A stretch of 37,500 nt of DNA from Leisingera caerulea DSM 24564 (lineage in GTDB: Bacteria > Pseudomonadota > Alphaproteobacteria > Rhodobacterales > Rhodobacteraceae): positions 1,020,717-1,058,216 of the forward strand of contig NZ_KI421513.1 in assembly GCF_000473325.1 (NCBI RefSeq), given 5' to 3'. The translations under genes and the position numbers were made by a program. This document shows, piece by piece, positions 26,053 to 35,164 of the stretch. Every line of letters begins with the position of its first letter. Position 1 is the stretch's first letter. The notes under the pieces were generated by a model. The model ran no database searches. It saw nothing but the letters and a program-made list of their open reading frames with translations, and was not told the origin of the DNA.

Positions 26053-26230
26053 ATACGGCCGCTGGATTCACGGCTGAAAAAAACGACAGAAAGGCAATCT
26101 GGACAGAGCCGTTGATTTTCCACAAGGACTGCGGCCTCCACCACGAACGTGGATGTTGCCAACGCGGATCATCTTCTGTCCCTGCCCGTCACGGCGCTCG
26201 GTTGTTTCTAATCAGTACATGGAGGTTCAA

Positions 26231-28444
26231 ATGCCCTTCGTAGTTCCCTCCGAGTTCATCGATAACCAGGGCGTACGCCAGGACTGGGTTGACCTGCGCG
26301 ACCAGCCCTTTGTGCCCAGCCTGTCGGTTCTGCGCGATGCGGTCTCAATCGACAGGCGCCTGATGGAGCCTATCGGGGAGACCGCGTTCAGGCGGCCGAT
26401 TTTCGGCGTGCGCCACCAGCAGTTGACCCAGCGATGCGTCGGTTACGCGCTTGCCGCGCTGATCGACATCCAGCGCAACCTGCAATGGCTCCGCCGTTCC
26501 GATATCTGCGAGGCACAATGGTCCAAGAAGAAGGCGAAGGCACGAACCGACATTGCCAGCGCCGACATGCTTTACCGCATGGCCTATTTTCACGACCGGT
26601 ACCCGGAGATTGACAGCCAGCAGGGGGGGGAGGAAGGCATTCGCTCGCTTCGCTCCGCGGTTAAGGGGTTTTACCATCACGGCGCCTGCCTGGACTGGCC
26701 TGAAAGTTCGGCAACGGACGATCCTGGACGCTGGCAAAGCACTTGCTACTTCCTACGGAGCCCTGACAATGAGAGCTACTTCCCAACGGACGCGCAAGTC
26801 AAGAAAGCACAGGAAACCGGTTTGGGCGCATATTTCCGCCTCGCCTCGGTGCTCAATCACTACCATTCTGCGCTGAACGATGCCGAGGCGGTCCTGACCA
26901 CCGCCAATGTCCATGACGGATGGCAAAACGTCACTCCCGACACTGGCGGTGTAATAAAATGGCCGCCGGAGAAGGGCCTGTCCGGCTGCCATGCAGTTGT
27001 TCTGACCGGGTATGACGATCAGGGCTTTCATGTCTTGAACTCCTGGGGAGAGGACTGGGGCGGATACAAGGGGCAGATGGGGATTGCCCTGTGGCAATAT
27101 GCAGATTGGGCGCAGAATGTCGTGGACAGCTGGGTGCTTCGGCTCGGCGTTCCGGCCCCCCGGGCCTTTTCCGTCTCCACCGGAGAGAAAGGCGTCAAGG
27201 GAATTCATGCTGCCGCCCGGGCCGGTTCCACACCCTGCTCCTCCCTGGCTGGCCACTACATGCATCTCGATGACGGCTTCCACGTCTCCAACGGGTCCTA
27301 TCCATCCTTCCATTCGGGGTGGAAGAGAACCCGCGCTCTGCTGGAGGAAAGGCTTGAACCGAAAACCAGATCGGGCCCAGCCGAAACGCTCTGCAAGGGT
27401 GTCCTGCTGTGGATTCCCGGAAGTGCCGAAGGCATCAAACCGGCATTTGACGCGGCGGTGCTTCGCAAAGACCGTATTGAGGCACTCGGGCTCTATCCCT
27501 ACACGATTTTCTGGTGCAACAGCTTTGTCGAAACCTCGATGGACGTCCTTCGTTTCATCTTCGACGACGCCGAGACGCAAACCGGAAAAGGGGCCGAGCA
27601 TCTTGATAGGCTGATCGAAACGCGTGTGCGGGGAATTGGCCGGGCGATCTGGCGCGAGGTGGAGACCTGCGCTGAGAAGGCCGTGCGCGGCCCGGCCGAG
27701 CACCCCGGCCCACGCGCCGCGATCCGGCCGCTTGGACTTGGCTATGTCTCCAGATTCCTTCGCGATCTGATGCAGTTGAAGGAAAGAACCGGCTGCCAGC
27801 TGCACCTTGTCGCCGAGGGCGCGGGGGTGATGGTCTTGGACGAGATCCTGGCAATGGTCGCCGAAGATGGAGATGGGATGTTCCCACACAGCAAACCGGC
27901 TGACCTGTTCGAAACACTGCACCTTGTGCATCCCGCCATCGGACTTCCCCGCGCCAAACATCGTCTGATCCCTTGTATTGAGGCGATGAACGGTGAGCTG
28001 AAGGGCAAAACTGTTCATGCCTCCAGCCCGGAAATATCCGGGATCACCCCGCTGATCGACACCGGAGCCGAGCCCCGCGCCCGCGTCTACATCCCCACAC
28101 CCGGCCTGGAAGAGGCGCTGCACTTCGGCAGCTATGGGAAATCGCTGCTGCATCTGGTGTCGCGCAGCTTTGAAGACCGCCACTTCGAGCCGCAAGTGAA
28201 GGATGGCGCCCCCGTAACCCAAGGTCAGCCGCGCGAAGTATTTGGCATGAGCAGCCTGGCCGGCAGCGATGATTTCCCGCCGCAGTCTTCGATCTTCCGC
28301 CTCAACCGGGTCGAAAGCCCGGCTGGCACCGGCGGGAAAGTCGCGCAAACGGAGCTGATGCGGGATCCGGCCATCACGGATTTCATTTTCACCAAGATCC
28401 GCGAAATGGGGGAGATTTCGGGATCATCTAGCAATGAGGATTAA
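26231..28444 (+). CDS. Papain-like (C1) cysteine protease fused to degenerate alpha/beta-hydrolase domain
   Basis: A 737-residue cytoplasmic-looking protein without a signal peptide. Residues ~55-305 are papain-like: Q63 and C69 in QQLTQRCVGYALA (oxyanion Gln six before the catalytic Cys), H254 in GCHAVVLTGYD, and N270 in NSWGEDWGGYKG. Residues ~385-650 resemble an alpha/beta hydrolase: CKGVLLWIPGSAEG, YPYTIFWCNSFVETSMDVL, HLVAEGAG where GHSAG is usual, and SYGKSLLHLVSRSFE. The nucleophile Ser appears replaced by Gly530, so this domain may bind rather than hydrolyse. GGAGG 5 nt before the ATG fixes the start at 26231, not the ATG at 26153. The stop lies 4 nt before the next start. Confidence 0.8.
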   Translation: MPFVVPSEFIDNQGVRQDWVDLRDQPFVPSLSVLRDAVSIDRRLMEPIGETAFRRPIFGVRHQQLTQRCVGYALAALIDIQRNLQWLRRSDICEAQWSKKKAKARTDIASADMLYRMAYFHDRYPEIDSQQGGEEGIRSLRSAVKGFYHHGACLDWPESSATDDPGRWQSTCYFLRSPDNESYFPTDAQVKKAQETGLGAYFRLASVLNHYHSALNDAEAVLTTANVHDGWQNVTPDTGGVIKWPPEKGLSGCHAVVLTGYDDQGFHVLNSWGEDWGGYKGQMGIALWQYADWAQNVVDSWVLRLGVPAPRAFSVSTGEKGVKGIHAAARAGSTPCSSLAGHYMHLDDGFHVSNGSYPSFHSGWKRTRALLEERLEPKTRSGPAETLCKGVLLWIPGSAEGIKPAFDAAVLRKDRIEALGLYPYTIFWCNSFVETSMDVLRFIFDDAETQTGKGAEHLDRLIETRVRGIGRAIWREVETCAEKAVRGPAEHPGPRAAIRPLGLGYVSRFLRDLMQLKERTGCQLHLVAEGAGVMVLDEILAMVAEDGDGMFPHSKPADLFETLHLVHPAIGLPRAKHRLIPCIEAMNGELKGKTVHASSPEISGITPLIDTGAEPRARVYIPTPGLEEALHFGSYGKSLLHLVSRSFEDRHFEPQVKDGAPVTQGQPREVFGMSSLAGSDDFPPQSSIFRLNRVESPAGTGGKVAQTELMRDPAITDFIFTKIREMGEISGSSSNED

Positions 28445-28448
28445 GATA

Positions 28449-31400
28449 ATGGCAAAGATCACAGTTGAACAGCTACAGGCGAAGATGGCCGACCCAACCA
28501 CAGACGAAAGCGAGCTGGCGCAGTACTTCACCGTCGATGAAGACGCCTCCGCCGCCTTCGCGCCAAGACTGAGACTGAACCCCGCAACGGTCCAGATCCC
28601 CCGCACCGCCGACGCGGAACAGCGTACGGCGGCGTTGATGAATTCGGCCAACTGGTTTGCCCGCTTGCGGCGGCAGGTCCGGTTCCAGAACGCGCTCGCG
28701 AAAGGGTATGACGGGCCGTTGATCGTCTCTGACGGCGACAGCTGGTTCCAGTACCCGCTGCTGCTGAAGGACACGATCGACCACCTGCTGGACCACTACG
28801 CGATCCTGTCGCTGGGCGCTGCCGGAGACCTGCTTAAGCGGATGGCGGACAAGCAGGAATACCTGCGCGCCCTGCGCGATACCGGGGCCGAAATACTGCT
28901 GCTGTCTGGCGGTGGCAACGATCTGGTCGCAGGCGGCGGCCTCGCCGCGCACCTTGAGGAGTTCCACCCCGATCTCATGCCCGAAGACTACCTACTGCCG
29001 TCGTTCCACGATCTGCTGGACGACGCACTGACCCACTACGAGCGCATGTTCACCCAGGTCCGCGATGCTTTCCCGCATGTCACGATCCTCTGCCACGGCT
29101 ACGATTATCCCGTGCCCAACCGGGACCGCTGGCTGGGCAAACCGATGGAGCGCCGCGGCATTCGCGACCGGGGCCTGCAAAAATCCATCGCCGCCTGCAT
29201 GATGGACCATTTCAACCGGCGCCTACGGCGGCTAGCCGCGTCGATGCCGCATGTCACCTACATCGACTGCCGCGGGGTCGTCGGCGATCATCGCTGGCAT
29301 GACGGTCTGCACCCGACAGACGAGGGGTACGCCGATGTGGCGGCGAAATTCCAGCATGAGATCAGTGCGCTCTCCAACGCACGCAGCAGCCCGCCGATGG
29401 TCATCAGCGGTCCCTTTGGCACTGCCAATCAGCTATCCCGCGCGCTTGGCGCGCCGCCAGTCATCGCCGGTGGAAAAGCAACGGGCTACTCGCTACACGC
29501 AGGTTTGAACACGGTCGACCCCGATCACTACGACGGGTGGGATGGCCGGCTGATCGCCTGCGAGGCTGATGCAATTGCGATGGAAACACTGGCAGCAGCT
29601 GAAGGTTTCGCCCCTGCCCGTCTGCTGACATCAGACGCCACGCGGGCGAACGTCACCGAGGAAATCCGCCGCGCGGCGCGGGACCTCAAGGCCGGAGACA
29701 TGTTCCTGATGACGGTCTCGGGCCATGGCGGACGCGTTCCCGACTTCAACCTGGACGAGGATCACGACGGCGACCAGAAGTTCGACGAGACCCTATGCCT
29801 CTATGACTTCCAATTGGCCGACGACGAGCTTTATATGCTGTGGTCGGAGTTTCGCGCCGGTGTGCGGGTGCTGGTGGTCGCCGATACATGTCATTCTGGC
29901 TCGATGATCAAGATGGGCGGGTTGCCGATGCCAACCGCTCTCTTCGGCAGACCCATCGCACCGCCGCCCGGTGCCCGCGCCATGCCGCTGCATATCGAAG
30001 ACCGCGTCTGGCGCGCCAATGAGGCCGCATACCGCAGTGCCTCCGACAGCTACTCGGCGCTAAAGGAATGCGTTCTCACCAACCCTCTGTCCACGCCGGT
30101 CAAGGCATCGGTGCTGAACCTAGGTGCCTGCATGGACACGCAATTCGCCATGGACGGGCCGCAAAATGGCGCCTTTACCGGGGCCTTGCTGCAAGTCTGG
30201 GACAACGGGCGCTTCAAAGGCAACTACCACGATCTCCGCGCCGCCACCGAAGGCCAGATCGGCAGCCCAAGCCAAACCCCGCAGTTGTTCGACAAACTGG
30301 TGCGCGAGCCCGACTTCACCACGCACCGGCCATTCACCTTGCAACCGCGCGCCGGCCGCCCGGCAGCGCAGGGCAGCACGCCTCCGGTCCCGCACTCGGT
30401 GGAAGAGCAGATGAGCTCCGCCGAAGAAGAGGGCGACGGCGAGGAGCGCGACCAGATCAGCGCGGAAGAGGTCGAGGCGATCCTTTCCGCCAAGGCCCGC
30501 GGCGCAGGTTTCCGCGACAGCCAGGCGGCGCTCACCTGGTCCGGCTACGCGGAATTCGATGCCTTCATCTCCTCCCTCGGGCTGAAGCATTTCTCAACCG
30601 GCGAGTTTCTTGTCCTGGGCGGCGGCCACAATACCCCCGGCGGACCCTGCGCGGGCAAGAACACCTATCCGCCGCGCCATCTGTGGAGCAATATTGCCTC
30701 CACCGCGCGGGTGCTCGACCAACTGCGCGACCGGCTCGGTAAGCCTATCGCCATCACCAATGCCTATCGCGGTCCGGCCTATAATTCCTGCATCGGCGGC
30801 GCCGCTGGCAGCCAGCATATGCAGTTCACGGCGCTTGACTTTCAGGTCCGGGGCATGGCGGCACCAGGCGTGGCCCATGCACTGCGTTACCTGCGCGACA
30901 AGGAAGGCCTCTTCAAGGGCGGGATCGGCCGCTACAACAGCTTCACCCATGTCGATACGCGTGGCTACAACGCCACTTGGCCGAAAGCGTTCCGGGACAG
31001 CCCCCTGGCCTCGTCACCGCCACTGGGTCCGCCGGGCCCGGGCAGCCTGACCGAGCGCCTAGCGATGATCGGCGCCCTCGACCTGGCCCCAACGCGCAGC
31101 CGGCGCGCCGTCTCGGAGGCATCGGTCTTCTCCGAACCGGTCAATCGTTCCCATGACAGTTTCGACCCGTCCTCCGCGCTGGCAGCGCAGCAACAGGCTC
31201 TGTCCGCCGCTGTCAACGCGTCCAGCGTGATCTCCTTCGTGGATAACCTCACGCCGGGGCACAAGGAGGATGTGCTGTTGTCCACCCTATTCGCACAGCG
31301 CGCCGCGGACGCCAAGTCCGATCCGGTGGCGGAGCGTGAAGCCTGGTTCACGGAATACATGCGGGTCCTCGGCCTCCTGGGATGGGTGCGCGAAGAGGCA

Positions 31401-31844
31401 CCGTTTACCGCCAGCGAAACGATGCAAGGCAGCGGCAGCTTCGAAAAGGTCATCCTGTCAACCCTAGCGCAGGTCGCCACGGCCAACCAGTTCGAGATCG
31501 TTAAGAGCGCCATCGGCGCGCTGCGCGGGCTGGCCGACGACGACGGCACAATCAAGCTGTTCGATTTCGAAACCTCGAAAACCAGCGGCAGCAACTTCCA
31601 GATCGGCACGGCCGAAGCTTCCGGCGACATCATCAACATCGCGCTCGGCGCCTTCAACTTCACCTACAGCGACAGCAAGAAGAACATCCTCTTCGTATCC
31701 TGGGGGGCAAAAGAACTGAAGTATTGGCTGGCGGCGCAGAATTTGTCACTGAGCCCAGCGGTCTACAACACCGTTCGTAAGCTGGTAGCTTCCCGCCTCT
31801 CGGAGGTCCGGAAAGCCGTTCTGGCCGATATTTCTCTGGTCTAG
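28449..31844 (+). CDS. SGNH hydrolase-caspase-M15 peptidase fusion protein
   Basis: A 1131-residue protein with no signal peptide or membrane segment. Domain 1 (~88-310) is an SGNH/GDSL esterase: SDGDSW (nucleophile S98), SGGGND (N157), and HDGLHP (D285, H288). Domain 2 (~345-590) is a caspase/metacaspase-like C14 peptidase: catalytic H426 in SGHGG and C481 in ADTCHSG, with a DEDHDGD acidic loop between. An acidic linker follows (~650-675). Domain 3 (~710-845) is an M15A-type zinc peptidase: SQHMQFTALD (H790, D797) and THVD (H834), although the motif Gly is Phe793. The C-terminal ~290 residues (Ser/Ala-rich linker, then a compact domain from ~990) are unrecognised. The start at 28449 follows GAGGA. 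It is the last gene of the cassette. Confidence 0.85.
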   Translation: MAKITVEQLQAKMADPTTDESELAQYFTVDEDASAAFAPRLRLNPATVQIPRTADAEQRTAALMNSANWFARLRRQVRFQNALAKGYDGPLIVSDGDSWFQYPLLLKDTIDHLLDHYAILSLGAAGDLLKRMADKQEYLRALRDTGAEILLLSGGGNDLVAGGGLAAHLEEFHPDLMPEDYLLPSFHDLLDDALTHYERMFTQVRDAFPHVTILCHGYDYPVPNRDRWLGKPMERRGIRDRGLQKSIAACMMDHFNRRLRRLAASMPHVTYIDCRGVVGDHRWHDGLHPTDEGYADVAAKFQHEISALSNARSSPPMVISGPFGTANQLSRALGAPPVIAGGKATGYSLHAGLNTVDPDHYDGWDGRLIACEADAIAMETLAAAEGFAPARLLTSDATRANVTEEIRRAARDLKAGDMFLMTVSGHGGRVPDFNLDEDHDGDQKFDETLCLYDFQLADDELYMLWSEFRAGVRVLVVADTCHSGSMIKMGGLPMPTALFGRPIAPPPGARAMPLHIEDRVWRANEAAYRSASDSYSALKECVLTNPLSTPVKASVLNLGACMDTQFAMDGPQNGAFTGALLQVWDNGRFKGNYHDLRAATEGQIGSPSQTPQLFDKLVREPDFTTHRPFTLQPRAGRPAAQGSTPPVPHSVEEQMSSAEEEGDGEERDQISAEEVEAILSAKARGAGFRDSQAALTWSGYAEFDAFISSLGLKHFSTGEFLVLGGGHNTPGGPCAGKNTYPPRHLWSNIASTARVLDQLRDRLGKPIAITNAYRGPAYNSCIGGAAGSQHMQFTALDFQVRGMAAPGVAHALRYLRDKEGLFKGGIGRYNSFTHVDTRGYNATWPKAFRDSPLASSPPLGPPGPGSLTERLAMIGALDLAPTRSRRAVSEASVFSEPVNRSHDSFDPSSALAAQQQALSAAVNASSVISFVDNLTPGHKEDVLLSTLFAQRAADAKSDPVAEREAWFTEYMRVLGLLGWVREEAPFTASETMQGSGSFEKVILSTLAQVATANQFEIVKSAIGALRGLADDDGTIKLFDFETSKTSGSNFQIGTAEASGDIINIALGAFNFTYSDSKKNILFVSWGAKELKYWLAAQNLSLSPAVYNTVRKLVASRLSEVRKAVLADISLV

Positions 31845-32114
31845 GCGCCTCTTGATCCCGGCCCAATTCGCACGTGCAGCGGGTGGGGCAGACACCTAGC
31901 GCGCTGCTTTATGTGTGGAACAAATCTGAGGCCTCCGGGCCGAAACCGGCGTTCCAAGGCACCCGGTAAGCCATTCAACCGACTGGCTTTCCCGCCTGCG
32001 GAACGGGCCGCGGCGGCGGTTTTCCTTCCTGAACTATGCTGCTTTCCCGCTTTTCCCGGCCGCTTCCCGGGAAACTGCGTGGAATTTTTTCTAAAGCAGA
32101 GAAGGAAGACAGCC
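31845..32114. other. Gap between cassette and integrase gene
   Basis: No gene and no clear T-tailed terminator were found. A reading frame extends back from the integrase to 31911, but it is Arg/Pro-rich and lacks a ribosome site. The integrase promoter should lie here. Confidence 0.4.
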
Positions 32115-33389
32115 ATGCGTAAATCCGCTCTGAACACCGCCAATGCACGTCCCGCTTCCCACCGGTCAGAGACTGTTCATTGGGACACTGAGGTTCCCAA
32201 GCTGGGCCTCCGGCAGCGCGGTGCCACAAGCTCCTGGATCGTGCAGTGGCATGCCGATGGCAGGACCCGGAAGCAGACACTCGAGCGGGCCGACGCGATC
32301 CCCCTGCCCCAGGCCCGCGAGCTGGCTAGAACGCTGCTCGACGGCGTAACTGCGGGGGTAGCTCCGGACGCCGCCCCGACGGTGGCCGCCTTCAGCCGCC
32401 GCTATCTCAAGGATCTCGCCCCGAGCTGGAAACCGGCTACACAACGTGCCCACGCACATGACATTGAACACCTCATTATTCCTGAACTGGGCAGCAAGCG
32501 GCTTAATCAGGTGACACAGGCAGATTTGATTTCTTGGAAAGATGGTCTGCCCGGCAGTGCCGCCAGCGGCAACCGCGCACTCGCCGTTTTGTCTGGCATG
32601 ATGCGCCACGCGGAACTGCTTGGTCTGCAGCCGCGCGGCAGCAACCCTTGCAAGGGGCTCAGGCGCCGCAAAACAAGTTTCACGGCCACTTACCTCTCCG
32701 AGGCACAGTGGGCGCGGCCGGGAACTGCTCTGCGGCGGCTGGAGGTAACCCACCCGCGTGAGGCGGGCTGCTTCCGCTTTCTCGCCCTCTCCGGCTGCCG
32801 CAAGGGGGAAGCGCTTGCGCTGCGGTGGGACATGATCGACGGGCCGCGTTGCGCTCTGCCAGATGCCAAGTCCGGACCGCGCGCGATCTGGCTCGGGCGT
32901 CCCGTAAAACAGGTTCTTGCCTCCTTTCCGCGCAACAACCTGTACGTGTTCGGCGAGGGCAAGGACCCAATGCCGGACCACCGGATTGACAGGGTCTGGC
33001 GCAAGCTCCGGAAAAGCGCAAAACTCAGCGGAGTCCGCCTGCATGATCTGCGCCATAGCTTTGCCTCAGTTGGCATCAACGCCGGGCTGGATCTGCGCGT
33101 GATCGGCGGGTTGCTGGGCCATTCCGATCTCGCAACCACCGAAGGCTATGCGCATTTGGAGGACCGCACCATCAAGGCTGCAAGCCAGCGGGTGGGCACG
33201 CATCTGGAAAAGATCGTCAAGGTTCCCGTTTCGGGCCGCGTCCGGGACAGTTCGATTTACCAGCGCTTCTGCAATTCACGGCTCTCCATCGGCGCCTTCT
33301 GCGATGAAAACGGGATCGACCCAGTCACGTTCCGCAAAGGGCTCCTGGCTTGGCGCTCGGTGAAACGGGGCCGGAGGGCGCGAGCATGA
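32115..33389 (+). CDS. Tyrosine-type site-specific integrase
   Basis: A 424-residue phage/island integrase. The N-terminal arm-binding part (VHWDTEVPKLGLRQRGATSSWIVQWHADGRTRKQTL) resembles the DUF4102-type domain; a core-binding region follows (~95-190). The catalytic domain has Arg in ALSGCRKGEALALRW, LHDLRHSFAS (HxxR), and LLGHSDLATTEGYAHL (His and Tyr nucleophile). AAGGAAG precedes the ATG at 32115. The stop overlaps the ATG of a second integrase gene (ATGA), so the two formed a coupled pair. It appears intact and is the best candidate for mobilising the island. About 60 residues beyond the usual end (RVRDSSIYQRFCN...) are extra. Confidence 0.88.
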   Translation: MRKSALNTANARPASHRSETVHWDTEVPKLGLRQRGATSSWIVQWHADGRTRKQTLERADAIPLPQARELARTLLDGVTAGVAPDAAPTVAAFSRRYLKDLAPSWKPATQRAHAHDIEHLIIPELGSKRLNQVTQADLISWKDGLPGSAASGNRALAVLSGMMRHAELLGLQPRGSNPCKGLRRRKTSFTATYLSEAQWARPGTALRRLEVTHPREAGCFRFLALSGCRKGEALALRWDMIDGPRCALPDAKSGPRAIWLGRPVKQVLASFPRNNLYVFGEGKDPMPDHRIDRVWRKLRKSAKLSGVRLHDLRHSFASVGINAGLDLRVIGGLLGHSDLATTEGYAHLEDRTIKAASQRVGTHLEKIVKVPVSGRVRDSSIYQRFCNSRLSIGAFCDENGIDPVTFRKGLLAWRSVKRGRRARA

Positions 33390-34538
33390 AAACCGTCACC
33401 CTCCTCACCCCGCTGATCTTGTCATCTCTCAAGGCGCGCAAGAAGGAATACGTGCTTCATGATGCCCAGTGCGACGGCCTGGCCCTGCGTGTCCAGCCCG
33501 GCAGCGCCAAGTCCTGGGTCCGCTGGCAGCGGGACGCGGGACGCGGGGAAAACCCGGCGTGTCACCTTGGGGAGCTTTGAGGACATGGAAATCTGCGAAG
33601 AACGCGAAGCCTTCCATGCGGAAAAAGGAACTGGGCAACGGCCCCCTGCCCCGGAGCAGCGCAACACACCCACCTTCTCGGCGCTCTGCGCCGCCTTCCT
33701 GGATGCCAAGCGCGGGGTCTATGCCAATTCCACGCTTTTTTCGCTGGACTGCTATCTGAATACGCAGCTTCTGCCCGCCTTTGGTCGGCGGAGAATTGCG
33801 CGGATCACAACGCCCGACATCGCCGAATGGTTCTATGCCTATTCCCGTTTGCGGCCGAGCGGGGCCAACCAGGCGCTTGGGCACTTTACGACAATTCTGT
33901 ATTGGGGCCAGAAAGCAGGTCACCTTCCGGCGGGCTTGCCCAATCCGGCTGCGCCTTTGCGTTTCAACCGGCGGTTGGCGCGCGGTCGCATGCTGAGCAG
34001 CGACCAGCTCCGGCGGCTGGCGGCCGTGCTGTACTCCGCAACGGCCAGACAGCGGGACGCTGCGGACGCAATTTGGCTGATGCTGCTGACAGGCTGCCGC
34101 TCCGGTGAGATTCTGCGGTTGAGCTGGGATGAGGTCCAGAAAGACAAGCTTGTCCTCCGGCGCACCACGACGGGCCCTCGCGAGGTTAATCTCAGCGATG
34201 CCGCTATCCAGTACCTTAGCCGGCTGCGCAAACAGCGCCGGTCCAGCTACGTGTTCCTTGCTCAGCGTGCAAAAAAGCCACACCGCACGTCAGTCGATCA
34301 TGCTTGGCAGACCTTCAAAAACCTGGCTGATTTGCCAGCAGAAATCCGGCTGCACGATCTCCGCCACACATACGCCTAGCATGCCATCATGTCCGGCGAA
34401 ACCCTCCACATGACCGGCAAACTGCCCGGCCACATGTCTCCGGACAGCACCGAACGTTACGCACACTTTGACGCGGGCCATCTGGAAAAAGCCGCCGACA
34501 AAGTGTCTCGGAAAATTGAAGGATTACTGAGTGGTTAG
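33386..34538 (+). pseudogene. Second tyrosine integrase, inactivated
   Basis: Originally about 380 codons. It starts MKTVTLLTPLILSSLKARKKEYVLHDAQCDGLALRVQPG, then a 7-bp tandem duplication (GGGACGC at 33531-33537 and 33538-33544) shifts frame. Removing one copy restores WQRDAGKTRRVTLGSFEDM. The second frame runs through the catalytic Arg (LLTGCRSGEILRLSWDE) to LHDLRHTYA, then TAG at 34377-34379, probably from TCG (Ser). The rest (HAIMSGETLHMTGKLPGHMSPDSTERYAHFD, with His and Tyr nucleophile) follows to 34538. It overlaps the intact integrase by 4 nt. Confidence 0.9.
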
Positions 34539-34818
34539 AACGAAGAGCGGAAGCGCATTGAAAAACGAGCACCTCCGGTTTCTCTTCGAATTCGCATTCA
34601 CGAATTGCCTGTAAGACCACGCAACTGCGTGAAAGGTTGCAGATATCAGAAATTTTCGCCAGACACCATAAATCAACGTAACTTTTCACACGGCCTCAAT
34701 AAACAACGGACGCGATCCGTACCATCCTTTTAAGCGTCCGGTCTGCCCGCACTGACGGTCATCGTTAGTGATGGATAATGTCCATTAGCGAATAAGCGGA
34801 CATTATCGAGGTTGGGGA
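34539..34818. other. AT-richer non-coding stretch
   Basis: No gene was found. It contains a small hairpin (CACGCA-ac-TGCGTG, 34618-34631) and the longer inverted repeat listed separately. Base composition is lower in GC than around it. Confidence 0.4.
34774..34807. repeat. 10-bp perfect inverted repeat
   Basis: GATAATGTCC (34774-34783) and GGACATTATC (34798-34807) are separated by 14 bp, just upstream of the IS66 remnant. It may be an operator or the end of an insertion sequence. Confidence 0.5.
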
Positions 34819-35164
34819 TGGCAAAGCGGCGCAGGCGTCGGAATTGGTCTGAAGACGAGAAGCGTATGGTTTGCGCACAGACGCGGGTGCCTGCCGTATC
34901 CGTTGCCCAAGTTGCACGGCGCTAAGATGTGAATGCGAACCAGGTCTTCAACTGGCTGAAGGAACCGCGGTTCGCGGCCGAGGCTGAAGAAGAACCCGTC
35001 ACCCGCTTCCTGCCGGCGAAGTTCTGGAAGCTGAGCCTGCTTCTGCCCCGCCGGATGCCGGTGCGCAGATCGAGGTGGAGCTTGCCAGCGGCCACCGGCT
35101 GAAGGTTCTGGGCGGCTTTGATCCCGATGCGCTCGCCGCATTGATCCGAAAGCTTTCGGCGTGA
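34819..35164 (+). pseudogene. IS66-family TnpA remnant
   Basis: The frame MAKRRRRNWSEDEKRMVCAQTRVPAVSVAQVARR is stopped by TAA at 34921-34923, then continues DVNANQVFNWLKEPRF. A frameshift near 35020 moves to the frame EVLEAEPAS...IEVELASGHRLKVLGGF, ending ALIRKLSA at 35164. Two lesions make it non-functional. Confidence 0.8.

Noticed and set aside
26153..26230. Upstream ATG of the papain-like protease
   Set aside because: The GGAGG site is placed for the ATG at 26231; the extra 26 residues look non-coding.
26753..28348. 531-codon open frame on the minus strand
   Set aside because: It is antisense to the papain-like protease, which has clear catalytic motifs and a ribosome site; the antisense product has no recognisable features.
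28434..28448. Upstream ATG of the SGNH-caspase-M15 gene
   Set aside because: It would lie inside the upstream gene and has no Shine-Dalgarno of its own; GAGGA at 28436-28440 serves the ATG at 28449.
22520..31844. Gasdermin-type, type III-E CRISPR (caspase-like) or toxin-antitoxin interpretation of the cassette
   Set aside because: No pore-forming gasdermin-like small protein, no CRISPR repeats or Cas genes, and no antitoxin-like gene is visible, so the known caspase-linked systems are not supported.
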